Assembly (NCBI GenBank): GCA_029776225.1
Contig: JAKOTR010000035.1
Location: 1-64,000 of the forward strand
Length of the DNA: 64,000 nucleotides
Origin: Acidobacteriota bacterium
GTDB lineage: Bacteria; Acidobacteriota; Terriglobia; Bryobacterales; Bryobacteraceae
Direction of reading: 5' to 3'
The notes under the pieces were generated by a model, which worked only from the letters and a program-made list of their open reading frames with translations, was not told the DNA's origin and searched no databases. Shown piece after piece: positions 47,453 through 56,397 of this stretch. Positions within the stretch are counted from its first letter, which is position 1; each line of letters opens with the position of its first letter. The position numbers and the translations under genes were made by a program.

Positions 47453-48550
47453 ATGCTGCGCTACTTCCTTGTCCTGACCCTGATTGCTTCCAGTGGGCTT
47501 GCCGCCCCCCGCAGGGCGAAAAACGTGATCCTTTTCCTGGGCGATGCGGGAGGAATTCCTACGCTTCACGCCGCAAGCCTCTACAAGCACAATCACCCGC
47601 AAAAGCTTTTTTTGCAAAGCATGCCGCACATCGGCCTGTCCGACACGTCTTCCGCTGACGCGTGGGTGACGGACTCGGCCGCCGGGATGAGCGCCATCGT
47701 GACCGGGCAAAAGACTAACAACGGCGTGATCTCGCAATCCGCCTCCGCCATTCGCGGGAAGCAGGAGGGGGAGGCGCTGCAAACCATTTTGGAGCACGCG
47801 GAGCAGCGTGGGCTTTCGACGGGCGTGCTGACGAACATGGCGGTGACGGACGCGACGCCGGCCGCCTGCTACGCGCATTCGAGCGATCGCTCGCGCGCCG
47901 GGGAAATCTTTGCCCAGGTGCTTAAGCCGCGGTTTGGAGACGGCGTGGACGTGATCATCGGCGCCGGCCGCAAACGGGTGATCGAGGCCACTTCGAAAAT
48001 GGGCCTGGACATCGAGGCTGCGCTGCGGGAAAAGGGTTTTGCCATTCGGGATTCACTCTCGGCGATATCGGAGGACGACCGGCGGGTCGTGGCGCTCTTC
48101 GATACGGCCGATTTCGATGTCTCCGAAGCGGTCCGGCGGGCCATCGCTATCCTCAGCAAGAACTCCAAGGGATACTTCCTGATGGTCGAGTGGGACATGC
48201 ACACGGACCGCATCCGCAGAGGACTCGAACGGGTGATCGAGATGGATGAGGCTATCCGGAAAACCGCCGGCATGGTGGGGCCCGACACCTTGATTCTGTT
48301 CACGGCGGATCACTCCTTCGACCTGCGCGTGCGGGGAGGCAGGCCCGGCCAGCCGCTTCTGCCCGATGACGACAGCGAGGAATCTGCACGAAAGGGAGCG
48401 ATCCGGATGGACAATGGCCACACGGGAGAGCAGGTTCTCGTGGCGGCGCAGGGGCCGGGGGCCGAGCGCGTGCGCGGCTTCCTCGCCAACACCGACATCT
48501 TCCACATCATGATGGCAGCCTACGGCTGGGAAAAGGAAAAAAAGCGCTAG
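47453..48550 (+). CDS. Alkaline phosphatase, secreted
   Basis: Encodes 365 residues, started at ATG 47453 (AGAGGTG nearby). A signal peptide (MLRYFLVLTLIASSGLA) precedes KNVILFLGDAGG, with the metal-binding Asp31. The nucleophile segment is WVTDSAAGMSAIVTG (Asp74-Ser75). WDMHTD and LFTADHSFDL supply later metal ligands, and GHTGEQVLV holds the last His. It hydrolyses phosphomonoesters outside the cytoplasm. Shorter than E. coli PhoA (about 470), fitting the compact alkaline phosphatase type. Confidence 0.9.
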   Translation: MLRYFLVLTLIASSGLAAPRRAKNVILFLGDAGGIPTLHAASLYKHNHPQKLFLQSMPHIGLSDTSSADAWVTDSAAGMSAIVTGQKTNNGVISQSASAIRGKQEGEALQTILEHAEQRGLSTGVLTNMAVTDATPAACYAHSSDRSRAGEIFAQVLKPRFGDGVDVIIGAGRKRVIEATSKMGLDIEAALREKGFAIRDSLSAISEDDRRVVALFDTADFDVSEAVRRAIAILSKNSKGYFLMVEWDMHTDRIRRGLERVIEMDEAIRKTAGMVGPDTLILFTADHSFDLRVRGGRPGQPLLPDDDSEESARKGAIRMDNGHTGEQVLVAAQGPGAERVRGFLANTDIFHIMMAAYGWEKEKKR

Positions 48551-48566
48551 CGGAATTTCCGATTAT

Positions 48567-51500
48567 TCAGAAAGCGAAGCCGGCATAGAGTTGAATGGAC
48601 CGGCCCGGGGCTGCGCTGGACACCTTGCCGAAGAGGGAACTCGTGATATTGGTGTTCGGGTTGTTCCAGCGGACGAAATTAAAGGGGTTCTGGACATCCG
48701 CCCGCAGGGTTGAGTGCAGCCGCTCGGTAATGCGGATGGATTTGGCCAGAGACAGAGACTCGCTCTTTTGCGGAAAGCCGCGCACCCAGTCGAGCACGCG
48801 GGCCGTGTTGCCCAGTTCAAAGGTGGCGGGCGCCGCGAAAGCCTGACGGTTCAGGTACACATCGAGTGCCGGGTCGAAGTTCCGTGAGTCTGTGTTCACG
48901 TAAACCGGCCCTCCGACGTAGTTGGCGCGAATGTTCGGGTATCCCAATCCCAATAGCGGATTTCCCGAAGTGATCGCGAGCGGCAAGCCCGCCGCGTAAC
49001 GGCAGAAGAATGTCACCTGCCACCCGCCAACGAGCCGGCCGAGCAAGCCACCGGCGTTGAGAAACCGCTGCCCGGGGCCGAAGGGCAGTTCGTAGATCCC
49101 GCTCGCCGCAAAGACGAGCGGCGGCGTGCTGTTGCTGGGCGCGACTTCGGCGGCCCGGTTGCGCGGGTACTGAACCGCGCCGTCGGTCGGACCCAAATCG
49201 ATCGGCCCGCCCTCGACGTTCGTCATGTTCTTCGACCACGTGTAGAAGGCGAGCAGTGTCAGGCCGCTCGAATACTGTTTCGTGAGCTTCACCTGCAAGG
49301 AATGAAAGCGGCCAATCCCGTGCGGGCCCCATTCCTCGGTCACGTTCAGGTACTGCGGGTATGGCCGCAAGGCCTGGCCTACGGTCCTGTTGCGCTGGTT
49401 GAGAAAACCCGGATACGGGGCCGTTATGCCCGCCGCAACGGCCTCCGGTGATTCGATGTCCTGGAACAGAAGATTGCCAAGCGAAAGATAGCTGGCGTCC
49501 AACGTGTTCATGTTGGACTGGGCGGATCCCAAAATGAGATGGGTCGAGTGGCTGCCAATGTACGCCGCCTCAAGCGCCAGAGTTGGCGTGATGGCTCTCT
49601 GGAGGCTTGCAGTCCAGGAGACGATTTGCGGCATCCGCGATGATCCGGGGAGAATCGAGCTCACATCTTGATCGTTCTGATAGGAGGGGTCGATGTGCGG
49701 AGCACGCGGGAAATCCTGCGGAAAGCTGTCCTTCCAGTTGAAGGCAGGGTCATAGCCCGTCGGAGATGTGAGCGTATATTTGTTATTCCATCCGTAGGCG
49801 ATCAGCCTTGTGCGGAAGCCCGGCGCGTAGAAAACGCTGAAGGAGCTTCTCGCGACCGTTTTGGGCGTGAGCGAATATGCCACTCCGAACCGCGGGCCGA
49901 ATCCCCGATACCAGCCGTCGGAAAGAGACCTGGCCCCCGAACGGCCCGGGCCCTCTCCGGCAAACACCAGCGCGCCGGGGCGGCCTCCCGCGGCGGGATT
50001 CGGTACAGACGGATCGAACCCGCTCAGCCTTCCTTCCGGTTCGAACGGCGCGGCGTTCCACTCCCAGCGCAGGCCGAAGGACAGGGTGAGGCGCTTTGTC
50101 GCACGCCATTCGTCCTGGGCGAATGCGCCGCCGGAACGGAAGCGCGCTCCCCGCGTATAGGGTTCCGCGACGCCCGCTGTCGAAGCGGCGCCGAGCAGGA
50201 AACTCGCAAAAGAACTTCCCCAAGATGTGTACTGCGCCGCGTTGGGCTGGCTCGTCACAAGATTTCTGAAGATGAACTGGCCGCTGCTCAGGTAGCCTTC
50301 ACGCGCGTCCGCGTATTCCGGCCAGTAGTTCGCCCCGAATTTGAAGCTGTGTTGGCCCTTGACCCAGGTGACCGTATTTGCCAGAGAGATTCGGCCGCTG
50401 CTATTGGTTGAGAAATCGGGCCCTCCAAGCTGTCGCGGGCTGGCCACTCCTCCGGAAAAACTCACCACCGGAAAGGCGCCCTGGTCTCCGACGATGCCGT
50501 TGATGCCGAGCCGCTGGTTCCAGTTCTCGAATTGCGAAACCTGCCGCGTCGTGTTCCGGTACTGATCGATTCCAACGGTCACATGGTTCAGCAGGTTGTG
50601 TCCGGCGATAAAGTCATAGTTCAGCCGGGCGGTGCGGGTGCGGATCTTCTTTGGAGATTGCGAGCCCTCCAGCGGACTGCTGATTCCCCAGCCTTGCCCC
50701 GCAATGACGCGGGGATTGATCTGGCTCATATAAGTGACGCTGATTTTGTGCTGGTGCGAGACGTTGTGATCCACTTTGATCGTCGAGACGTAGTTGCGGT
50801 AGCTTCCCCCGCCTGTCCGGTTATGGAAATTGTTTTCCGCTAGTTGCGGGTAATCCGGGTGGGGAATCAGGTCCAGAATGCGCTGCGAAACCGGGCTGAT
50901 GCGGCTCGACGGTATGCGGTTATCCGGGAACGGATCGCGGACGAATCCGCCCTTGCCGTCCGGACGTGTGGTTTCGGGGTCGAAAATCGGGATCACGTTG
51001 TTTGACGCGTCCAGGAAATTGCTGAAATCGCCCTGGCGAAAATCCTCTCGCGGCGCGGTGAAAAGCCCGCCGGTACGGGACTGGTCCCAGCGCACGAGCT
51101 GCTGCCCGAAGAAAATAAACGTCTTGTCCCGGCCGTTGTACAGCTTGGGCAGCATCAAAGGCCCGCCAAACGTGAAGCCTCCCTCGGTCTGGCGGACCAG
51201 CGTCCGCTTCTCCTGAAAGAAGGAGCGCGCGTTGAAAGCATCATTGCAGAGGTAGTCGAACACCGAGCCGTGTATTTCGTTCGTGCCGGAACGGATGGCA
51301 ACGTTGGTAAACCAGCTTCCCGTTCTGCCGTACTCGGCGTTGAACGAGTTCATCACGACACTGAACTCTCCGACGTGCTCCACGGCCGGACCGTTCTCCT
51401 GGATTGCGCCGCGCGCGTTTCCCTGGCTGGCCGGAGCGCCGTCCAGAAACACCTCGGTGTTCCCCGGATTCGACCCGTTCACGCGTGCGGACCACGTCGA

Positions 51501-52064
51501 TGCGGTCATCACCCCGGGAAGGAGCTGGAGAAAGGATGTGATGTCCCTCTTGCGCCCGACAGTGATCAGGGGCGAATCGTGGATCTGTTTTGCTGACAGT
51601 TGTGCCATCAGTGTCGGAGTCGAGTTGTCGAGCATCGGCGCGTCCGCGTGGACTTCGATGCGAGTGGTGATCGAACCGACCTCCAGCCTGAAGTCGGCGC
51701 GCACGCTCATCTGGGAGTGGAGGACCACTTTGTCGAGCCGCGCACGCTGAAATCCTTCCTTTTCGGCCGTGATCTGGTAGGTGCCCAACGGGAGATTCGG
51801 GACGAAATACCTTCCGGACTCGTTTGTCGACAACAAAATCTCGTCGTTGGTTTCGAGGCGGAAAATCAGGATACTCGCGCCCGCGATGGGCGCCGCGTCC
51901 GTGTCGGTGACGATTCCCTCGATCGTTGCCCGATCGGCTTGCGCAAGAAGAGGGGCGTGCGAAACCGCTGCCGCGATCAGGGCAGTGAACCACGCGACGG
52001 CCCAGGTTTTTCGGAATGCTGGCTCATAGCGGCTCACTGCTCGACCCAAAGCGCAACTCCGCAA
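48567..52064 (-). CDS. Oar-like TonB-dependent receptor (carboxypeptidase-regulatory domain)
   Basis: Encodes 1165 residues. A signal peptide ends at LLAQADRATIEGIVTD, where the carboxypeptidase-regulatory-like beta-sandwich begins. The TonB-dependent plug and beta-barrel follow (for example GNTEVFLDGAPASQGNARGA and GRTGSWFTNVAIRSGTNEIH), and the last residue is Phe (YAGFAF), as needed for outer-membrane insertion. It should import a large substrate, probably a glycan or peptide, across the outer membrane. It starts with TTG at 52064 preceded by GGAGAACGC. It is divergent from the ECF sigma gene and is a paralog of the gene at 56398-59865. Confidence 0.93.
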   Translation of the reverse strand: MRSCALGRAVSRYEPAFRKTWAVAWFTALIAAAVSHAPLLAQADRATIEGIVTDTDAAPIAGASILIFRLETNDEILLSTNESGRYFVPNLPLGTYQITAEKEGFQRARLDKVVLHSQMSVRADFRLEVGSITTRIEVHADAPMLDNSTPTLMAQLSAKQIHDSPLITVGRKRDITSFLQLLPGVMTASTWSARVNGSNPGNTEVFLDGAPASQGNARGAIQENGPAVEHVGEFSVVMNSFNAEYGRTGSWFTNVAIRSGTNEIHGSVFDYLCNDAFNARSFFQEKRTLVRQTEGGFTFGGPLMLPKLYNGRDKTFIFFGQQLVRWDQSRTGGLFTAPREDFRQGDFSNFLDASNNVIPIFDPETTRPDGKGGFVRDPFPDNRIPSSRISPVSQRILDLIPHPDYPQLAENNFHNRTGGGSYRNYVSTIKVDHNVSHQHKISVTYMSQINPRVIAGQGWGISSPLEGSQSPKKIRTRTARLNYDFIAGHNLLNHVTVGIDQYRNTTRQVSQFENWNQRLGINGIVGDQGAFPVVSFSGGVASPRQLGGPDFSTNSSGRISLANTVTWVKGQHSFKFGANYWPEYADAREGYLSSGQFIFRNLVTSQPNAAQYTSWGSSFASFLLGAASTAGVAEPYTRGARFRSGGAFAQDEWRATKRLTLSFGLRWEWNAAPFEPEGRLSGFDPSVPNPAAGGRPGALVFAGEGPGRSGARSLSDGWYRGFGPRFGVAYSLTPKTVARSSFSVFYAPGFRTRLIAYGWNNKYTLTSPTGYDPAFNWKDSFPQDFPRAPHIDPSYQNDQDVSSILPGSSRMPQIVSWTASLQRAITPTLALEAAYIGSHSTHLILGSAQSNMNTLDASYLSLGNLLFQDIESPEAVAAGITAPYPGFLNQRNRTVGQALRPYPQYLNVTEEWGPHGIGRFHSLQVKLTKQYSSGLTLLAFYTWSKNMTNVEGGPIDLGPTDGAVQYPRNRAAEVAPSNSTPPLVFAASGIYELPFGPGQRFLNAGGLLGRLVGGWQVTFFCRYAAGLPLAITSGNPLLGLGYPNIRANYVGGPVYVNTDSRNFDPALDVYLNRQAFAAPATFELGNTARVLDWVRGFPQKSESLSLAKSIRITERLHSTLRADVQNPFNFVRWNNPNTNITSSLFGKVSSAAPGRSIQLYAGFAF

Positions 52065-52159
52065 GCGTTCTCCGGTCAGAGATGCCCCACTTGCGTGAGT
52101 GTATCAGATCCGGTTCGGACCTGTTCCGGAAGGGAGCAACAAGAGACATCGTGGTGGGA

Positions 52160-52165
52160 TATACT
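52160..52165 (+). promoter_or_regulatory. Candidate -10 (TATACT) before the ECF sigma gene
   Basis: TATACT lies 43 bases before the sigma-factor ATG. No good -35 box is found at 16-18 bases upstream, so an alternative sigma factor or an unrelated A/T patch is equally possible. Confidence 0.25.
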
Positions 52166-52207
52166 CTGTGAAGGTTCGAAGCGCAACCGCGATTCCGGCC
52201 GGCGTGG

Positions 52208-52750
52208 ATGAAGCAGGAAGACGCAACAAGACTTGTCGCCAGCTTGTTTGACGAATGGGCGCCGTTTCTTCTGCGGTACGGCGTTCGCATGACGCGGTCT
52301 TTCGAGATCGCGGACGACCTCGTGCAGGAGGTCTTTCTTGCCCTTTACATCGCCCTCCGGAAAGGCAAACGCATCGACAATTTAAAGGCGTGGACTTTCG
52401 GCGCGCTTCGCAACCAGGTTTTGAAACACGCCCAGTACTTGGAGAGGCGAGCGGAGGACCTTGAACCTTCCGAGGAGCTGGATTTGATTGCGGCGCAACC
52501 GTGCTGGCCCGATGTGGCTGCCGGATTCGACGAAGGCGCTCCCCTCGACCTTTCGGTGCTGAGTGTCCGGGAGGAAGAGGCGCTTCTGCTGCGCATGCAA
52601 TCTTTCAAGTACCGTGAGATTGCCAGCCAGTTGGGAATCAGCACCAAGTCCGTCTGCACCCTGCTGGCTCGCGCGCTGAAAAAACTTCAAATCGCGTCGC
52701 GCCACCCGGAACTGGCGAGGCGGCGTCGAAGCGCTTGGGAGGTGAGCTGA
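52208..52750 (+). CDS. ECF RNA polymerase sigma factor
   Basis: Encodes 180 residues. Region 2 (SFEIADDLVQEVFLALYIAL) matches sigma-70 ECF helices that recognise the -10 element. Region 4 has ILSVREEEALLLRMQ-like LSVREEEALLLRMQSFKYRE and IASQLGISTKSVCTLLARAL, the helix-turn-helix for the -35 element. It lies immediately before a large anti-sigma gene (stop and start separated by three bases), which probably controls it by sequestration at the membrane. Confidence 0.9.
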   Translation: MKQEDATRLVASLFDEWAPFLLRYGVRMTRSFEIADDLVQEVFLALYIALRKGKRIDNLKAWTFGALRNQVLKHAQYLERRAEDLEPSEELDLIAAQPCWPDVAAGFDEGAPLDLSVLSVREEEALLLRMQSFKYREIASQLGISTKSVCTLLARALKKLQIASRHPELARRRRSAWEVS

Positions 52751-52753
52751 CCA

Positions 52754-54523
52754 GTGCATTGCACTGACGAAGAACTCCTGCTTCACGTTGACGGGGAACT
52801 CTCCGCCCTCACCGAGCGCCGTGTGAAGAATCACCTGAAATCCTGCTGGCGTTGCCGGACACGCCTCAGCCAGTACGAAGAGCAGATCCACCGGCTTACC
52901 ACCAGGATGGATGAATGGCCGTTTCCGCCGCCGGAGTGGAGCAAGGAAGCAAAGCAGCGGCTGGAGCGGCGCCTGCAAGATTTCGAAGTTGGTTTTTCGG
53001 AGTCTCCCTCCCCGCGATTCCCGCAATGGGCGGTTCGGGGAGCCCTCGCGGCTGCCCTGATCCTCTGCCTGGGAGGCGGGTTCCTGTGGATGCGGCAGTC
53101 CCGGCAGCTCCGCCCCGCTGAAGTGATTGCGCAGACCACTGTCCTGGAGCGCACTCTCTACGAACAGCCCGTTCACCAGAAGTTTTCGGTAAAGATTGCC
53201 CAAATCCGGCCCGTGGCGAAGGCGGTCAGCACGGAACTGGAAATCTGGTGCGATCGCGGCAGCGGAAAGTTCGCGTCCCGGTTGAGCGAGAACGGCGGTG
53301 CCATCAAACACGCGCTGTGGCGGCCCTCAGTGGACGAGGAGTTCGTCTACCGCCCCGCCGTTTCGCGATCCGTAATCCGGCGGTCTCCGCATCGGGAAAC
53401 ACCGGTGAGGCTGGTGTCGCTGGCCGACAACGGCCTGGAGGTGGAACAACTGGAAGCCGGATTCATGCAGTGGCTGGAAAGCCGCTCCTGGACCCCCATC
53501 TCTTTCGCTTCGGATATCTCCACGTGGTCGGCTGAAGACGGGACCATCGTGCGGGCTGAGCGAGTTCATGATGAACAGGGCAGTCCTCTTTTCCGAATCA
53601 CGGCGGAGCGCAAGTCGCGGCGGATGGTGGCGGTGCTCACCGTGGAAGTGGAGTCGCACAACTACTGGCCCCGGCTTCAGAAGCTGCGCTTTGAGACTCC
53701 CGAACAAGCCGTTGACTTTAGCCTGCAGACAACCAGCATCAGGCCGGTCCGGCCGGCGGAGATCGCCTCGGTTGTTTATCCTCCCGATTTGACTCCCGCT
53801 ACCGGCACGACGGCCGCCATCCCGCGACGGGATGAAGTGCCGGCTTTTCCGGCTCAGCCGGCGCCGGACGATATAGACAACGAACCCGCCTCTGCGGAGA
53901 TCGAGGCCCACTACGCACTTCACAAAGCAGGAGCTTGCCTGGGGCAGGCGGTCAGGGTGTCGCAGGACTCCGATGGAACCTGGATCTGGAAGCTGGCCGG
54001 CGAATCAGGCGCGCAGGTGGAAGGCTTTACCACGCCCGTAGCGATCGAGCACGTTCTGGGTGCGCTCGCGGACCTGCGCGAGGCTCCCCCCGTTGGAATA
54101 CAACTTCCGGCAGAAGACTCCCGGCCGCTGGCCGTCGCGCTCCGGCACGCCTGGGCGATGGAACGCCTGGCGCTTCGTTTCCCGCGCGAACGCAGTTCGT
54201 CGATGTCGGCTGGCTCGCGGCGCTTGCTCGCCTTGATGCTGCGCGAACACGCAGAGGCGGCTCGCAAAGCCTACTCGGAACTCGGCATGCCGGCCGCCGC
54301 ACGCGCGGAGCGCCTCCCCGCTCCCCCGGACTGGCAGCAATCGGCCTCCGATCTGTTTGCCAGCCTGGCGCGGCTGCAAGAGCTCTTACAGGTCCAGCCG
54401 GCCAGCGATGATCTGGCGCGGCTAGGGAGGACCATCGACAGCCGGATGCAATCGATTGTTGCCGCCCTCTCCCGTGAGGCCCGGCAAGGCGCCGCCCAAC
54501 GCGGCGAGAGCCGGCGTCCCTGA
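52754..54523 (+). CDS. Membrane anti-sigma factor with large periplasmic domain
   Basis: Encodes 589 residues, begun at GTG 52754 with GGAGGTG upstream. The N-terminal ZAS domain has KNHLKSCWRCRTRLSQYEEQ with His27-x3-Cys31-x2-Cys34. A single membrane helix follows at about 92-113. Residues about 125-345 alternate strands and charged turns in a way that recalls the LolA/RseB sheet fold (FSVKIAQIRPVAKAVSTELE, WTPISFASDISTWSAEDGTI), so a lipid- or protein-sensing role is possible. The remaining part is Ala/Glu-rich and helical. It would bind the sigma factor in the cytoplasm and sense a periplasmic signal. Confidence 0.78.
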   Translation: MHCTDEELLLHVDGELSALTERRVKNHLKSCWRCRTRLSQYEEQIHRLTTRMDEWPFPPPEWSKEAKQRLERRLQDFEVGFSESPSPRFPQWAVRGALAAALILCLGGGFLWMRQSRQLRPAEVIAQTTVLERTLYEQPVHQKFSVKIAQIRPVAKAVSTELEIWCDRGSGKFASRLSENGGAIKHALWRPSVDEEFVYRPAVSRSVIRRSPHRETPVRLVSLADNGLEVEQLEAGFMQWLESRSWTPISFASDISTWSAEDGTIVRAERVHDEQGSPLFRITAERKSRRMVAVLTVEVESHNYWPRLQKLRFETPEQAVDFSLQTTSIRPVRPAEIASVVYPPDLTPATGTTAAIPRRDEVPAFPAQPAPDDIDNEPASAEIEAHYALHKAGACLGQAVRVSQDSDGTWIWKLAGESGAQVEGFTTPVAIEHVLGALADLREAPPVGIQLPAEDSRPLAVALRHAWAMERLALRFPRERSSSMSAGSRRLLALMLREHAEAARKAYSELGMPAAARAERLPAPPDWQQSASDLFASLARLQELLQVQPASDDLARLGRTIDSRMQSIVAALSREARQGAAQRGESRRP

Positions 54524-54558
54524 TTCCGTTCTTAAGGCGTTTCAATGCGGCTTCAGAC

Positions 54559-54711
54559 TTCGGGGGATTTGCTCAAGTCCCCGAACCGGAGGAAGGGGCC
54601 TCCAGACGGCAACTGACTGACGATAGGGACGCTCCCCGGAGGGCGCCTAGTTCGTGGAAAGTGAAACGCCCCGCTTGGAGCGGGGCGTTGGGCCAGGGAT
54701 GCTATCCCTGG
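54559..54711. other. Run of five stem-loops between the anti-sigma and NYN genes
   Basis: Hairpins occur in series: 54559-54585 (TTCGGGG/CCCCGAA); 54588-54603 (GGAGG/CCTCC); 54624-54649 (imperfect, TAGG..CGC/GCG..CCTA); 54665-54689 (perfect 10-base AACGCCCCGC/GCGGGGCGTT); 54693-54711 (perfect 8-base CCAGGGAT/ATCCCTGG, loop GCT). None is followed by a T run on the plus strand. The fourth, read on the minus strand, is followed by TTTCACTTT. The region could be a structured RNA, a complex terminator, or a REP-like element. Confidence 0.45.
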
Positions 54712-54724
54712 GGATGTACGAAGT

Positions 54725-54730
54725 TATACT
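54725..54730 (+). promoter_or_regulatory. Candidate -10 (TATACT) just before the NYN gene
   Basis: TATACTATACAG directly precedes the ATG at 54743 with only 12 bases between the TATACT box and the ATG, which would give a leaderless or near-leaderless transcript. No TTGACA box fits upstream; that interval falls in the fifth stem-loop. Confidence 0.3.
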
Positions 54731-54742
54731 ATACAGAATCGG

Positions 54743-55417
54743 ATGAGCAATGTCAAGATGCCGGGCAAGCGGACTCCGGAGAGGGTGATTGTCTATATCG
54801 ATGGATTCAACCTGTACTATGGCATTCGCGGTAGCGGCCTCGGGCGGTATCTGTGGTTGAACTTGTGCAGTTTCTCGCAGAAAATCATCAAGCCTCACCA
54901 GGAACTCCGGGCCGTCAGGTACTTCACCTCACGCGTTGCTAAGCCAGAAAGCAAACGAAAGCGGCAGTCGGCCTATTTGGAGGCCCTCCAGACCCTTGAC
55001 CGCTCGATGCTGTCGATCACGTACGGAAACTACCAGTCCGCGCCCTTCAAGTGTCGGCACTGTGCGAGGCACTCAGAAGTCCAGAACGAAAAACAGACCG
55101 ACGTCAACATCGCCGTAGCAATGCTCGTTGATGCTTTTCGGGACCGGTTCGACAAGGCCCTGCTCGTGAGTGCGGATAGTGATCTGTGTCCGGCTATAGA
55201 GGCCGTCCACTGTTTGTTTCCCGCGAAACGAGTAGTGGTGTGCTTTCCGCCGGGCCGCGCATCGAAAGAGCTCGCTAAGGTATCGGGGAGTTGCTACCGC
55301 ATTAGCAGAGCAACACTCCGCCAATGTCAAATGCCCCCGATAATCGAGACAGCCAACGGCTTCAAATTGAGAAAGCCAGAATACTGGGATTCCCCGGCAT
55401 ATCAGAGGCCGCATTGA
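54743..55417 (+). CDS. NYN-domain (PIN-like) protein
   Basis: Encodes 224 residues with the NYN/PIN-like ribonuclease fold: VIVYIDGFNLYYGI (Asp20), KQTDVNIAVAMLVDAF (Asp120, Asp130) and ALLVSADSDLCPAI (Asp145, Asp147) give the acidic cluster that binds metal. A Cys-x2-Cys-x2-His motif (CRHCARH, 104-110) lies in the middle and might hold zinc. NYN proteins of the LabA/DUF88 type are predicted RNases acting on structured RNA. Its start lies next to a group of strong RNA hairpins. Confidence 0.82.
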   Translation: MSNVKMPGKRTPERVIVYIDGFNLYYGIRGSGLGRYLWLNLCSFSQKIIKPHQELRAVRYFTSRVAKPESKRKRQSAYLEALQTLDRSMLSITYGNYQSAPFKCRHCARHSEVQNEKQTDVNIAVAMLVDAFRDRFDKALLVSADSDLCPAIEAVHCLFPAKRVVVCFPPGRASKELAKVSGSCYRISRATLRQCQMPPIIETANGFKLRKPEYWDSPAYQRPH

Positions 55418-55856
55418 ACGCCAGCACTACGACAGTCTTTGTTGGCTGCCTGAGGAGATTGACTCCAATGCGGATTCCCTTGGAGCCGGCTCGAAATCAG
55501 CCGGCGCGGCGGTCCGAGAAAGCACGGCAGGCTGCAAGTTGCAGCAGAGCGGCGGGATCAAGCGGGCGGGCCGGTGTTGCCACCACGCGATCCGTGATCG
55601 AACTCAGCAGCCCAATCACTTCCGCAGTAAGGCCCGACGACTCAATTGTCTGGGCGTTCCCAATAGCTAGCGCCCCTGCAGCCACGCCTTCCGAGAACGG
55701 GTGTACGAGGCGTAGTGGAAAGTCTTGAACGGCGCTCGCGGAAGACCTTCCAGGAGAAAACAGCAGCGGGTGAAAAACCGGCGCAATTCCGACGCTCAAC
55801 CTTGGCAAAAGTCCGGTTCGACTTTTAGTTCTTGCTTTGCTATCATATAATTACCG
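55418..55856. other. Intergenic region with inverted repeats; no confident gene
   Basis: A minus-strand frame (55808-55497, TTG start, 103 codons) lacks recognised motifs and is not called a gene. Inverted repeats are seen: CTCCAA/TTGGAG (55463-55485) and GCCGGCT/AGCCGGC (55485-55505, loop CGAAATC). They share a junction and could form tandem hairpins after the NYN gene. Confidence 0.4.
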
Positions 55857-56111
55857 ATGGGAATCAGAACAGCATACCCACAAGGCGCTCAGGTTGAGCA
55901 CCTGAAGTTTGGCTTCGGCACGGTTCTTTCCTGTAACGAAGAGCACATCGTTATCAAATTCGACGATTTTGGAGAGAAGAAGTTTGTCACTCCTATGGTG
56001 CTGCCGGCGCTAAAAAAGAGCGACAGGCAGCCTCCGGTTGAAAAGAAGCGGGCCTCAAGGAGCCGGAAATCCAAGCAGGTCGTGGCATCCACAGCAAATT
56101 CCGCCCAGTAG
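55857..56111 (+). CDS. Small protein with PcrA/UvrD-tail (Tudor-like) domain
   Basis: Encodes 84 residues. HLKFGFGTVLSCNEEHIVIK followed by FDDFGEKKFV matches the Tudor-like domain at the C terminus of PcrA/UvrD helicases ('H.KFG.G.V...I.F...G.KK'), known there to help contact RNA polymerase or other partners. A basic tail (KKRASRSRKSKQV) follows and may bind nucleic acid. It starts with ATG 55857. Stand-alone versions of this domain have unknown roles. It lies near the NYN gene, with a 439-base gap between them. Confidence 0.7.
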   Translation: MGIRTAYPQGAQVEHLKFGFGTVLSCNEEHIVIKFDDFGEKKFVTPMVLPALKKSDRQPPVEKKRASRSRKSKQVVASTANSAQ

Positions 56112-56397
56112 CCTATCGGCCGTTTGGAAAGGTATTTGTAAAGCATAGTGCTTTCATAATGTACTGAGCCCACCGCTGGCGGCCAGCCGGCCAACAGCGT
56201 GCTACCCTTCTGCAACGCCCACTTCCCCCGCAAAATTAACATTTAGTACTCCTGGCCCCTCAAAAGATTTCACGCCTCGTTGTCAGTAAAAACGCTGCCC
56301 GCATGTACTCACCTAATGAGGAGTCTTGCTGTGCAAGCCGGCAGTGCCATTGGACCAAGCGCTGCCGCGCCTCAGAAAGGGACTGCAAAGGGCAAAG

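Noticed and set aside
55497-55808. Minus-strand frame of 103 codons between the NYN and Tudor-like genes
   Set aside because: TTG start, no motif, and composition not better than shadows; kept only as a note.
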